A DNA stretch of 64,000 nucleotides from Limnephilus marmoratus (lineage: Eukaryota; Arthropoda; Insecta; Trichoptera; Limnephilidae). Below are positions 22,458 through 33,533 of the stretch, in pieces. The stretch's first letter is position 1. Each line of letters opens with the position of its first letter. Made by a program: the position numbers and the translations under genes. The notes beneath the pieces were generated by a model. The model worked only from the letters and a program-made list of their open reading frames with translations. It did no database searches and had not been told where the DNA came from. The stretch is from the NCBI GenBank assembly GCA_917880885.1, contig OU862915.1, positions 33,054,676 to 33,118,675 on the forward strand. Direction: 5' to 3'.

Positions 22458-23075
22458 CAATGCGTTGGTCTTGGCGTAAATATTTGATATTTTGCTTTTT
22501 CGCAAAAAATTGTGTAAATAAATAGTTGCCAATACAACTTTTGTAGCTTTTTCTGGTTCCAAAAGCATTGGTTTTCGTAGTACTCGAAATACCGAACTCA
22601 GTATTCCGAAGGCGTTTTCAACTACCCTCCTTGCTCTCGAAAGACGATAATTGAATATTCTTTCAGGATTACCCGAAAAGGGTTTCATTGTATATTCACT
22701 TAGAGCAAATGCTTTATCACACAGAATCATATACGGTACCTCCATATTGCAAGGAGTTTGTAGTATTTCAGGTTTCGGTAAATTTAAACTTTTATTTTCA
22801 AGGTTTCTATACAAAGAAGTGTTTTTAAAAACACCTCCATCTGATATACGCCCTTGACATCCAACATTAACGTACATAAAGTTGTAGTTAGCGTCAACTA
22901 AGGCTAACAATACAATACTGGAAAAATGTTTATAATTGTAAAATTCAGTGCCACTATTTAGTGGTGCTTGAAGGCAAACATGTTTGCCGTCCGTTGCGCC
23001 TATAGCATGAGGAAAGTTCCAATTTTCTTCAAATTCTTTTGCAACGGCTAACCATTCATTTTCAGTCTCGGGTAA

Positions 23076-23121
23076 CTGCAACAAAGTATTTCATTGAAGT
23101 TAATGTTTTGATTATTTTCAG
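23076..23121. promoter_or_regulatory. Back-to-back splice acceptors in Harbinger-1
   Basis: This 46-bp spacer begins CTG and ends CAG. Read on the minus strand it ends in CAG before transposase exon 2 (23075); read on the plus strand it ends in TTTTCAG before MADF exon 3 (23122). Two introns on opposite strands thus share one short acceptor segment. Confidence 0.75.
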
Positions 23122-23179
23122 ATAACTACCAGCAACACAGAAACAACCATACAACAAGTATCCAGTGATTTGACTTCAG

Positions 23180-23367
23180 ACATACAACAAGCGCCCAGTG
23201 ATGCTTTATCCTCCACACAAGAAGCGCCCAGTGATGCTTTCTCATCCACACAAGAAGCGCCACGTGATGCTTTCTCACCCATACAAGAAGCGCCACGTGA
23301 TACTTTATCATCTACACAAGAAGCGCCACGTGATGGTTTATCATCCACTCAAGGAGCGCCACGTGAT
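23180..23367 (+). repeat. 33-bp coding tandem repeat in MADF exon 3
   Basis: About six units of 33 bp encode APSDALSSTQE / APRDAFSSTQE-type 11-residue repeats. The unit stays in frame, so the repeat changes protein length without breaking the gene. Confidence 0.9.
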
Positions 23368-24275
23368 GCTTCATCCACAAAACAACAGCACAACACATCA
23401 TTCAGAAATAAAAGGCGCCGTATGCAGGATGAGACTGATGTAAATTTAAAAGATGCAGTGGGATTACTCAAGCACAGTGTACAATATCTATCCAAGGAAG
23501 AAGACTGCTACACCTCTTTTGGGAACCATATTGCGAACGAATTGAAAAAATACAACTCGCGAACATTTTCCCTTGTAAAACATGCTATCAATAATATTAT
23601 TTTTCAAGCAGATATGGGCCAATTGCCAGGTCAATCATACGGATATTATACCAGCCCCTATTCAACGAACTTAACCAACTCTACCTCGCGACAAAGCAAT
23701 TACAGCGATACGCCAAGTCCTGCACAAACTGTACATACATCAGCACCAGAACCTCAAAGAGAAGCTGAGGACTCTCGAAACGACATTTCTGAGTTATTAC
23801 GTTACGTTGAAGATGGAGACGAATAATTAAGGAAAAAATCTTCCAAATTTCTAAAATGTTATTTTTTCTAATTGACAAATTCTATTTCCTTTATGTTTCA
23901 TTCTGATTATAAATAAGCAGATAAACATATGCGTTTTTATTTAACTTACCATCACATGATCCTTGAGAGCCTCGATAATTGCATCACAAACTTCAATAAC
24001 AATAGTAGATGTGGACTGTTTAGATATGCGAAACAGATATTGTAAACTTGTATATGAGTCTCCGGTGGCCAAGAATCTTAATGTGATGGCTAGTCTTTCT
24101 CGGGCTGTGATAGCTTCTCGATAATTGGTATTCATTTTTTTAATTTTAGGCTCTACTTTTTTGAGAATATTTTCAAAGTCTTGCAAACTCATTCTCACAA
24201 AATTTTCAATGCTCCCACTTTCTTCAAAATGCATATCTTGCATAAGCCTATTTCCACACTGTAATCTCTCACGAT

Positions 24276-24875
24276 AAAAAAAAAAAAAAAAAAAAAAAAA
24301 AATGAAACCTTAAAATGAATAAAAACAGATGAGGCAAAAAATGACAGCAGTATGCGAGTCAGAAGCCTCGATTAAATATTATAATATAATTCTAATTCTC
24401 TTTTTATAACACGTGTACAACATTGGATTTTTGAAAGGGGACGAACGCACTTTAAAGAATTCATGAGTTCTAACACTACATTTTAATTATTAATTTTTGC
24501 ATTTCAAAATTTTAATTTCCATTTGTATTTCTATTTTACTTTAAAATGTTGTTATTTTTTTCTCTTAGTTTTTCACTAAATTTATATATGTTTTTAATTT
24601 TGATTTATATAATTATATGTTTTAATTTATACAGAACACTTGAGTTCTTAACATTTAATTTTCATTATTAATTTTTGTATTTCAAAATTTGAATTTGAAT
24701 TTTCATTTTTACTTTTCTTTAAAATATGGTCTTTTTTTTCTCTTTAGTTTTAAGTATTTCTTAATATTTTTTGAAATGTTAAAATATTAAATGTACGACT
24801 ACCACAACACGGGCTTAGCCTAGTGTGGTAGCCAAAAAAAACCCAAATATCTGTTACTAATAAAAAATATATGAA

Positions 24876-24913
<38 letters not shown>

Positions 24914-24917
24914 AAAA
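24276..24917 (+). mobile_element. Poly(A)-bearing retroposed insertion in transposase exon 1
   Basis: A 642-bp insertion flanked by the 13-bp duplication AATCTCTCACGAT (24263-24275 and 24918-24930). It starts and ends with long A-runs and is AT-rich, with no ORF. Near 24796-24832 is a hairpin, with CTACCACAACACGGG on one arm and CTAGTGTGGTAG on the other, followed by the poly(A). A very similar hairpin ends the 45289-45396 insertion. It is likely the 3' end of a LINE or a SINE moved by one. Confidence 0.8.
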
Positions 24918-25953
24918 AATCTCTCACGATACATTTTTTTCATCCACCATCTAGGTTTCCGCTTGTTTCTTTTTTTTACATTTAAAATGTGAATAATCAA
25001 TAATGCCCCAGCAGCGGTGGTGCACGCAACCGCTCTGTTTCTGTTCATGGCGATGACTGGCTTGCAGCAGTCGCAGCTCTGGATCGATGAACCTCGCGTT
25101 CAGGTTCGCGGCGGTCCGTACAGGAGCTGTACGCGTATCCAATGTACTCGTGGACTGCGTACCCAGACTACGCGTAACACAGGAACGCACTGTCCGTACG
25201 CAGCTTGACAAATACAGCACACTACGTGAACTGAGCGGAGAAATTTATTCATTTTCTTTTTTACACACAGGTGCGAATTCCGATACTTTATTCATGACAA
25301 GACGACAATTATTAACGATAATGAAGAACTCTGGACAGGTAAAAATTCCAGATCAGCTAAATTCACTGCAAAAGGAAATTTAATTGAGGACAGGATGCAT
25401 CGAAGATCCCGGAAAACATATTTCGAGAAGGATAAATCGCTTCAAATCGGAATACTATTCACGATGGGCAGCAGCGCACCGGATTGAAGTAAGATTTCTG
25501 GAGATTAATAAAACATGGCTGGATTCATCAATTTCTTTTCCTAATCTTACACTAAAACGCGGTGGTCCCGGTCGCCCAAAAATTACCTTTGATCAGAGTA
25601 CAAAACGAATGAAACGACAAAATACTCTGGATTTAAGAAAGTCTACTCCTCTAACTGAATTAGTTTATGCCACACAAATGGATCTTAGAGCTACAGGACA
25701 GACAGAGGCGTCTGTAGCAATCACTGATATTTTATCATCAAGTCCCAGTAAATATTTAAAAGCTTATAGAAATTCTCTTGAAATAGTTACTATGTCAGGA
25801 GAGGATGCTGTAGCACTCGTGGTGGAAGCGGGACTATCTCGACACCAATACAATGTAATAAGATCAAACGCACCAAAACTATACCCGTCTTATAAAATTG
25901 TACAGGCCGCAAAAAAGGAATGTTACCCAGAAACTGCAAAAATCAATGTCAGT

Positions 25954-27269
25954 CAGCGCCGGATCTGCCATACGTTCAAAAACGTGCAAAAAACCTGGCG
26001 TCAACTCCGTAGGGGCGCCGTGAGAAAATAAATATTGTATTAAAAATTTGTTATAATATTCCCTGAATCGTTTAAAAATTACCCGTAGTACGAAATAATT
26101 ATTACGCTCTAGCAACACTTTCCAAAGATACAGACTGCGCACGCATCTGGTTTGAATTCAACGAAATTCAACGATTTACGAATTTATAGTCAGTTACAGA
26201 ATTTTTTTACAAATTCCATATATTTAGTTTAAACGTAAGATCTATTTTTCCATATATCTTTTACCGTCTTTTACGACGAATGAGTGCGATCCAAATTCAT
26301 TAACCAATCACAGCGCCGTACTTTTATTCAAGAGAACAAACAAACAGACGGCGCCTTTCAAAATGCTTTTGTACGATTTAAATCTCTAGGAGAAGGGACT
26401 TAAAGACCATTTTCTTATGAAATCTTCAGTAAATTCAAAATTTCATTAGCATAAACATCGCACGGTTTGCAAGGTTGCAACTTGTTAACAGTTTCATCAT
26501 TGATTTGACAGTTGAAGTTCGTTAAATGTACCTATAGTTAATTTCTATTAGATTTGTTATTTTACAGTCAGTAATAATCAGTGTAAGCATCTTTCGTAAG
26601 CCGTTGATACCATAGATACGTTCGTGTTTGTTCGCTCAACACAGAACACAGGGGAAATGGAAATGCAAGGTACAAATTTGAGGTTATATTAGATTTTTTA
26701 ATTAATAACTAAATTTCTATTGGTTGTTAGAGGTTGTGGATTGTGGATTACAATGAATAGAACAATAATTTAAAAAAAACTTTCAGGCTCGCAGAATCTA
26801 AAACTTAGAATTAAAGAGCATAATGACATAAAAAAAACTCTAACTAACTTGGCTAAAGAAGGAGGTAGCGCAACACGGCACAACACCCCAAAAACATATA
26901 ACGAAAATAAAAAACTCGTTTCAAAACTCAAAATTCCATTAGTTTATTAGTTCAGGAAGGTCCTGTACAATTGAAAGGTTTTGATTTTCCTATTACGAAC
27001 AAGCGTAAATTTAATACTGAGTATTATTACAAGAAACTGCCTAATGGAGAAGAATTACATAGATCGTGGCTTATTTATTCGAAAACTTTAGATAGGGTTA
27101 CACCCTTTATATGTCTTGATTTTATTTGATAAATTAGTGTAAAAAAAAAATTAAATAAAAAAAAAATTGGGGTAAACGAATTTTTAATCAAAATAAAAAT
27201 GTAGGGGGGGGGGGGGGGCGCCATCGGTACCTACTGCACAGGGCGCTAGATTTCGTAGATCCGGCCCTG
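25954..27269 (+). mobile_element. hAT element remnant inside the Transib (hAT-2)
   Basis: It begins CAGCGCCGGATCT and ends AGATCCGGCCCTG, imperfect hAT terminal repeats, with the 8-bp duplication ATGTCAGT at 25946-25953 and 27270-27277. Inside, 26850-27120 translates in pieces to a hAT N-terminal TTF-type zinc-finger region (FPITNKRKFNTEYYYKKLP, then EELHRSWLIYSK). The rest of the transposase is absent. A 15-G run lies at 27204-27218 near the right end. It is a deleted, non-autonomous copy. Transib coding resumes in sense after the right duplication. Confidence 0.88.
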
Positions 27270-27801
27270 ATGTCAGTGATACTTCGATTCATGTTGATTT
27301 GCAGACAATGCTCAATCTTACCACTATGCGTTTGGTCTTCGCTCAGGGCGATGAAATACGTGCACTCAATTCTAAGGAATTAGATAATATGTGCTTGTTT
27401 TCGAAATGGGGGTTTGATGGCAGTACCGGTCATAGTTCTTACAAACAAGCTTTTTGTGGTGCAGATGCCGATGATGCAGCGGTTTTTATTACATGTTTTG
27501 TACCTCTACGTTTAGTGTCTGGTTCGAAGGTGATTCGGCAAAACCCTAGACTGGGCTCAACTAGGTATTGCAGACCATTAAAAATTAAATTTATTAAAGA
27601 AAGCACCGCAGTTTCCCAGGAAGAAAAAAAAGAGTGGACGAGCAAATAAACAATCTTTCCACGAGTATGGTGCAATTTGATGAGAAAACTTTGAAAATCA
27701 AACATAATCTGATATTTGCGATGATCGACGGAAAAGTATGTAATGCTATCACAAACACAACTTCTACGCAAAAGTGCTACATATGTGGAGCTACCTCAAA
27801 A

Positions 27802-29396
27802 CTATTAGTATAATAAGGGATGCTTTTCCAGTAATTGGATCTACACTATTAAATATTATTAATGAGACGATTGAAGAAGGAAAATTTCCACAGTCATGGA
27901 AACAATCTACCATTATACCGGTTCCGAAGGTTAAAAATACCAGAAAATGTGAAGAATTTCGACCAATCAACACCTTACCAAAATATGAGCAGATTCTTGA
28001 AGTGATAATAAAAGAACAAATTTTACAATACCTAGATAAACACAATATTCTATGCCAAGAGCAATCAGGATTCAGATCTAATAACTCGTGTGAAACAGCA
28101 TTAAACGTAATTGTCGAAGAATGGAAGGAAGGAATGAATAGTAATAAATTTATCTTAGCAATATTTTTAGACTTTCAAAGGGCATTCGAAACTATAGATC
28201 GAGAAATCTTAAGAAAACTTAAAGAAATTGGTTTCTCATCTATAGCCATTAAATTAATAGAAGAGTATTTGAAAGACGGAAAACAGGTAACAAAAATAAA
28301 TAATCAATTCTCAAAACCAATGGAAAATAAATTAGGAGTACCGCAGGGATCGGTCCTTGGACCCCTATTGTTCATACTCTATATTAATGACATGGTGAAA
28401 ATATTTTCAAAATGCAAAGTACGACTTTTTGCCTATGATACACTTATATACTTAATTGGAGATAACTATGAAGAACTAATAAATATTTTAAATAATGAAC
28501 TAGATGATGTATCAAGATGGCTAAAAATAAATAAGCTTAAATTAAATACAAAAAAAACAAAATGTATGGTGATTGGATATAAGAAGACATCCAGTGAAAG
28601 CAAAATTAAAATTGATGGTGAAATTATTGAAAATGTTTCTGAAATGAAATACTTAGGAGTCATATTAGATTCCAAACTAAACTTCAATAGACATGCCGAA
28701 TATACCCACAAGAAAATTGGCAAAAAGATATCTTTTTTGGGAAGAATTCGGCCGAAAATTTCCAGAAAAACCGCCATCACCATTTACAATTCAATTATTG
28801 CTCCACACTTCAACTACTGTTCAAGTATCCTTTTCCTTTGTAATGAAAGAGAACAGAATAAATTTCAAATTCTCCAAAACAGAGCAATGCGAATAATACT
28901 CCGAAGAAATAGATTTTCAAAAATAATTAAAATGTTAAAGGAACTTAATTGGTTAACAGTGAAACAAATACTGACCTTGAACACGTTGATATTTATTCAC
29001 AAAATATTAAACAACATGTTACCAAAATACTTCACAAATAAAATCGTATACAATAAGGACATTCACAGACATTACACAAGGACTTGCAAGGAAATAAGAT
29101 TAAACAAAAAGGACAAAACGAATACGCAAAACAGTCTGCTGTACAAAGGAATTAAGTTATATAACACACTACCAGAAACTCTTAAGTCCTCACCAATTGA
29201 AAAGTTCAAGATGGATTGTAGGAGCTACATAAAACAAAAACAAAAAATTTTGTGATTTCAAAAATTTTGCGAATTTAAAATATTATAATTAAAAAAAAAA
29301 AAAAAACTGCAATATGAAATATTATAATCAATTAGAAATTTGTAAACTTAAATGTACAAATTACTAAAATAAAATTCAAATAAAAAAAAAAAAAAA
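27802..29396 (+). mobile_element. 5'-truncated LINE with a long RT frame, inserted in the Transib
   Basis: The insertion splits the Transib transposase just after its cysteine pair. The LINE frame stays open to 29255, over 480 codons. RT motifs: FRPINTLPKYEQILE, QSGFRSNNSCETALN, ILAIFLDFQRAFETIDR, and GVPQGSVLGPLLFILYIND. The catalytic box reads FAYDT where FADDT is expected, so one catalytic Asp is replaced by Tyr and RT should be dead. The C-terminus ends near ...CRSYIKQK. The 3' part is A-rich with poly(A) runs ending at 29396. No endonuclease domain remains. A short 3' fragment of a related LINE lies near 50.3-50.6 kb. Confidence 0.85.
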
Positions 29397-30481
29397 GACT
29401 TTAATTCCATTGAGAAATTGATTACGAGACCGATTAAAACATAAAATTTGAAATTTGAAATTTGGTATTTCGGTCTTGCACGGATGGATACGTTTTTTTT
29501 AATGTCTCCTTCATCTGGCGTTCAAACTACCTTTAAAAAAATGGCAGGCTCGAGGCTCGGATAAAGAAAAGGTTGCAGAAACCAAGAAGCAGATTCAGGC
29601 GCAGTTTAAACAACGACTAGGTTTGATCGTGGACAAGCCAAAACCAGGATTTGGTAACACCAATGATGGTAACACCGTGCGACGTTTTTTTTAAAATGCC
29701 GCAGTATCTGCAGAAATAACAAACTTGGATTTTGAATTGATTAAGAAAATGCATACCATATTGATTGTTATATCATGTGGACATGAAGTCGATGTGGAGA
29801 AATTCAGAAAGTATGCACTAGACTCGGCCAGGTATTTTGTACAAAAGTATCCGTGGTACGTCATGCCGCCCACACTTCATAAATTTTTAATCCACGGGCC
29901 AGAAGTAATAAAAAGCGCATTATTGCCAATAGGTCAATTGACAGAAGAGGCACAAGAGGCACGAAATAAGGATTTCAAAAATTATAGGGAGCATCATTCA
30001 CGAAAATGCAGTCGTGAAAAATCAAATGTTGATGTTTTCAATTTGTTGTTGTTGTCATCAGATCCTCTGATAACGAGCAAAAGGAAGCTGCCAAAAAAAA
30101 GGTTGACAACACTCCCCAAAGAAGCGGTAGAACTGCTAATGGCTCCATCATTACTGCCGACAGGTGAAAATTATTCAACTACTCAGGATGATGATGATGA
30201 TAGTGACGATTACGATCATGATGATGATCGTGATGATGGTAGTGTTGATGGTGGTGATGATGATAGTGATTTTGACTCGTCGGATAAAGAGAACTGATAT
30301 TTTTTTGTTATTTATTTATTTAAATCGTATATATATAATATGTACATAATAAATTTTACATATAATAGTTATTTAAATTTTTTGTTTTTTTATAACCTTC
30401 CTTTCCACATTCAAATTTTCTCTTAAAAACGTCCCTGTGAATAAAGGGCGTTTTTCATCACTCTTGCCCTACTGTGCGGCG

Positions 30482-31549
30482 ACAGGAATGAGGCATTACA
30501 TAGCAACCATGTCGCAAGTCCATGCGAATAAAAATGACCAATATACGGAGCGTATGGCCATTCGAAAAATTATAGATTGCCTCTACAAGCACTGCAAAAA
30601 GGAATTGTGGGGAGTAAGTTACTCGCTATTGAAAAAACGTCATCCAATCAAAAAGAAATCACCGAAATTATTGAAGACAAAGCCTTAGAAATCGACGTAG
30701 TTGGGCTAGATTATGACAGTGAAATTGAAACAAAAAACATGAAGAGTAAAAAACCGAGGAGATGCTTACGCTTTAGTTCTGAGTGTTCTGATGACCTGGC
30801 GAGTGAAAACAATGACATCGTTGAAGAAAAAAAAAATATTGTCCCGTTTTTTCTTCCCTCTAAATAATTATAGGCACTATAAATTAATCATCGAAGTGCT
30901 TGGTGTTGTGTTTTGTCAAAGTGAAGTTTTTTCTTGCCCAAAAGTGTTTGTTTCCCTTCAAAATGACATTCCCAAAACATTTTTAAATTAAAAATATCTA
31001 AAGCCCGCAAGGAAATCTAGGGCCGTTTTTTCTTTTTTCCCAATTAAGGAAAAAGTGACGTAATCTCGTTTCTCAAAAAGCGGTTGTGTTTTCCAAAGTG
31101 AAGTTTTTCCGAAAGTGCCTTATAAAGTGTGAAATTCCTACTTCCAAAGGACAACCCCTGGCCAATTTTATGAAAAATCAAAATACTTCTCGCTTCGATG
31201 ATGTTTGGGCCACATCATAGCTGAGACAGTCAATTAGTATTTTAATGTTATAAGTTATAATATATTAAAAGGGACGTAATGTTTGAAAACAAACGGGTGC
31301 CGCGTTACTAAAATTCAATCCAACTCTGATAAGAGAAATCATTGTGCAACGGTAACGGTAAAGATTGTCCGATATTGTCTATCCGCGGTATCCGGAAGAA
31401 TCGAGAGGATTCGTTGCAATATATCATGGCGATCGGTTATTGAATTGCATTGCACCGATAACGCCTGCGGGTACCTGCCGAATGTCGACTGTAAGATCTA
31501 TTCCTTTATTGCACGGAGTACCATGGACACGCGCTCCGCCGGGTGATAA
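30482..31549. other. Sequence between Transib and Harbinger-2, short ORFs of unknown meaning
   Basis: Right after the Transib duplication the plus strand reads ATGMRHYIATMSQVHA (about 30482-30530), which faintly recalls tyrosine-recombinase-like proteins of mobile elements. The similarity is too weak to call. Further ORFs (30437-30688, 30577-30867) have no known domain. The last part (31365-31546) is less AT-rich and flanks Harbinger-2. Confidence 0.35.
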
Positions 31550-31726
31550 TAGCTGCCTTTATACAGTCGCTCTGTCGCGCGTGAAACAGCAATAGTGCGC
31601 GAAAGAATGCGCGTGTAAAGATGAGGGATTCGGAAGGGATAGACCGTGCGATTGCGTTCATCAGTATTTGACGCAATCGCGTGGTTCGAGGTTGCTTTAC
31701 ACGTACAGTTCTTTCGCGCACGCAAG

Positions 31727-33533
31727 ATGGCGGACATACGCACGTGGAGTAAAGAATTAATAATAGAGTTACTTGAGTTATATAAGTCTTTTCCTTGCCT
31801 ATGGAAAATTAAGTCGGAACATTATAAAAACAAAAATCTTAAGGAGGAAGCTTACATCAAAATAATCGACTTTTGTAAAGAGAAAGGATTTCCTGATGCC
31901 AATCGAGATTTTGTGGTCAAAAAACTACAAAGTCTAAGAGGCTCTTTTCGAAAGGAACTAAAGAAAGTTAAAAACAGCCACCGCAGTGGAAAAGGAACAG
32001 ATGAAGTGTACAAATCCTCGCTTTGGTACTATGATCATTTGCTGTTCACTAAGGACCAAGAACTACCTACTGACAGTATATCTAACATTGAGGATGATCC
32101 AGTTGATGAAAACAGAGCTGTTGAGGAAAATATTATTTCGACCAACGAAGGCGGAATAACAGAAAGTGGCGTTGGTGAAATTGGACAGCAAACTCAAGTC
32201 GTAAGTAAATTTAATTTATTTTTATTTATTATTATTATACATTTAAATATATCCAATAGTACAGTTAAAATATATTAACCATACGATCTTGCCACTCAAC
32301 ACTCCCATCTGTATTAAAGTATGTTTTATATTGTTCTCTGTTTCGTTTAGCTTCCGAAGTGATCTGTGTGTGGGGACGTCTTTGAAGATTGATCAATGGA
32401 ACAGAATTTTGTTGAGAGTCTGTAGTAATCTCGTCTCGTGGGTAATTAGAAATAGGATATGTGTTACTGCGTTTACACAAAAAATTGTGAAAGTGCAAAT
32501 AGCAAGGACGACGTAACAAATACTTTTGTGGTTTTTTATATTTATTGCTGTTTGTAATACCCTAAACCTAGCTGAAATGATTCCAAATGCATTTTCAACT
32601 ACGTTACGGGCCCTTGACAGTCTGTAATTATAAATCCTTTTTTCGTAATCTAGTTCTCTCTGAGAATATGGTTTGAGAAAATTAGGTTCTAATCCAAACG
32701 CTTCATCACCCAGAAAGACAAAGTTCAAGTTATTTACGGTATCACAATTTTCTGGAAAATTGAGATCGCCCATCTGCAGTTTATGATAAAATTCTGTTTG
32801 CTCTAAGACTCCTCCATCGGATACTCTTCCATTTTTACCCACGTCAACATAAAGAAACTCATAGTTTGGACCAACTAAAGCCATCAATACGATGCTATAG
32901 AAGTGTTTGTAATTATAGTACACAGCTCCGGAACCCGGCAAAGGCACAATGCGAATGTGCTTGCCATCCATGGCACCTCCGCAGTTGATGAATTGCCATT
33001 TCACTTCAAATTCTTTTGCTATCTTGATCCATTCTTCCTTCGTAGACGGCATCTGAAAATGAAATTATAATATGTTTTTTGTCTTATATTTTTAGAATGA
33101 TGCTGCTCCTACTGGATGGGACTCGACACCGCGTAGAAATAAAAGAAAAGCTACAAACAACTACCAGGCCGAATTCTTTAAAGTCTGTGCAGATACTCTC
33201 AAATCAAATAGCAAGGAGTTTTCGGAGTTCGAAGTCGCCGGAATGAATATGGCCAAAAAATTAACTAAAATGGATCCGGTGCAGGCAATTTATGCGGAAT
33301 CCTTAATAAATAATATTTTACGCAAAGGGTTGCTGAAAAAGTTGACGGAAGAAACTGACATATGCGACAATTATTGTAATAAGACCATTCGAACACCGTC
33401 TTCTGCTGACTTGCACAGGACTTCATCAATTAGTTCACACGTATCACAGTCTATATTAGAAGGCATCTACCAAAATCAGGAAGAAACAAGCCTGAGAACT
33501 TTTTACGAATCTTCTACTGATACGTACCAATGA
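31727..33533 (+). CDS. Harbinger-2 MADF-BESS-type protein, two exons
   Basis: Exon 1 is 31727-32200 (158 codons, ending at a GTAAGT donor) and exon 2 is 33096-33533, after TTTTTAG. Both junctions are phase 0, giving about 303 residues with no stop. The MADF domain spans most of exon 1: WSKELIIELLELYKSFPCLW, KKLQSLRGSFRKELKKV, and SGKGTDEVYKSSLWYYDHL. Exon 2 carries a basic start (RRNKRKA) and a BESS-like segment (DPVQAIYAESLINNIL). I infer it is the DNA-binding partner of the transposase. The intron contains the transposase's second exon in antisense. Confidence 0.82.

Larger units (their letters stand above)
19944..23826 (+). pseudogene. Harbinger-1 MADF protein gene, three exons, one premature stop
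   Basis: Proposed exons are 19944-20193, 20388-20431 and 23122-23826, together 999 nt. The MADF domain starts at MGKFESFSNEDVV and runs through LWDSTLINYRNKD and KKKMTTLLATNRKERSKI. Exon 2 supplies the ADDIRTNLY end of the domain, after which a TAA (20414-20416) stops the frame. The donor GTAAGT follows at 20432. Exon 3 starts in phase after CAG and encodes an 11-residue repeat, then a BESS-like segment (SLVKHAINNIIFQADMGQ). In Harbingers such proteins bind the element ends and help the transposase. The large intron contains the transposase's last exon on the other strand. Confidence 0.75.
20571..25048 (-). pseudogene. Harbinger-1 DDE transposase gene, interrupted by two insertions
   Basis: Exon 1 (25048-23950, minus) starts MNRNRAVACTTAAG, contains KRKPRWWMKKMY and ends at a GTAAGT donor. 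Exon 2 begins at 23075 after CAG and ends at a stop at 20571-20573. Catalytic motifs: IGATDGKH, ILCDKAFAL and RRVVENAFGIL give the D, D and E of the DDE_Tnp_4 nuclease. A poly(A) insertion (24276-24917) splits exon 1 and a MITE (20757-22457) splits exon 2. Leaving these out, with one copy of each target duplication, the lengths add to 414 codons plus stop without a frame break. The interruptions therefore look recent. Exon 3 of the MADF gene lies in its intron. Confidence 0.85.
19740..25205. mobile_element. PIF/Harbinger element with interlocked MADF and transposase genes (Harbinger-1)
   Basis: The ends are inverted repeats starting AGCTGCGTACGGAC (19740 on plus; 25205 on minus), flanked by TGA at 19737-19739 and 25206-25208. 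It sits inside the Transib. It encodes a plus-strand MADF protein and a minus-strand DDE transposase whose exons alternate. Two later insertions interrupt the transposase: a 1701-bp MITE with a LINE, and a 642-bp poly(A) insertion. Both have clean target duplications, so they can be subtracted mentally. Confidence 0.88.
25271..30297 (+). pseudogene. Transib (RAG1-like) transposase, in three separated blocks
   Basis: Block 1 (25271-25945) has GRPKITFDQSTKRMKRQ and EDAVALVVEAGLSRHQYNVI, with one in-frame stop at 25381. Block 2 (27278-27801) has KWGFDGSTGHSSYKQ, holding the first catalytic Asp; NPRLGSTRYCRP; and MIDGKVCNAI...CYICGATS, with the second Asp and a zinc-type cysteine pair. Block 3 (29397-30297) has KPGFGNTNDGNT, YPWYVMPPTLHKFLIHG and LTEEAQEARNKDFKNYR, which contains the final Glu by alignment to RAG1-type cores. 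An Asp-rich tail ends at 30297. Frameshifts (about 27640, 29500-29700) and insertions of hAT-2 and a LINE break it. Family known to be the RAG1 relative. Confidence 0.8.
19050..30476 (+). mobile_element. Transib (RAG1-related) DNA transposon carrying several nested insertions
   Basis: The left end CACACTGGGGC (19050) and the right end, which reads CACAGTAGGGC on the minus strand (ending 30476), form imperfect terminal repeats starting with CACA. They are flanked by CGGCG at 19045-19049 and 30477-30481, the 5-bp GC-rich duplication expected of Transib. Inside are three blocks of a Transib transposase (25271-25945, 27278-27801, 29397-30297). The rest is Harbinger-1 (19740-25205), a hAT element (25954-27269) and a LINE (27802-29396). 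Without these the Transib would be only about 3 kb. Confidence 0.8.

Noticed and set aside
23180..23370. Direct repeats resembling a CRISPR array
   Set aside because: The units are contiguous, coding and without spacers; same for 56870-57235.
30437..30688. Possible tyrosine-recombinase (Crypton-like) remnant after the Transib
   Set aside because: Only one short block (RHYIATMSQ) recalls that family and the catalytic pattern could not be followed.
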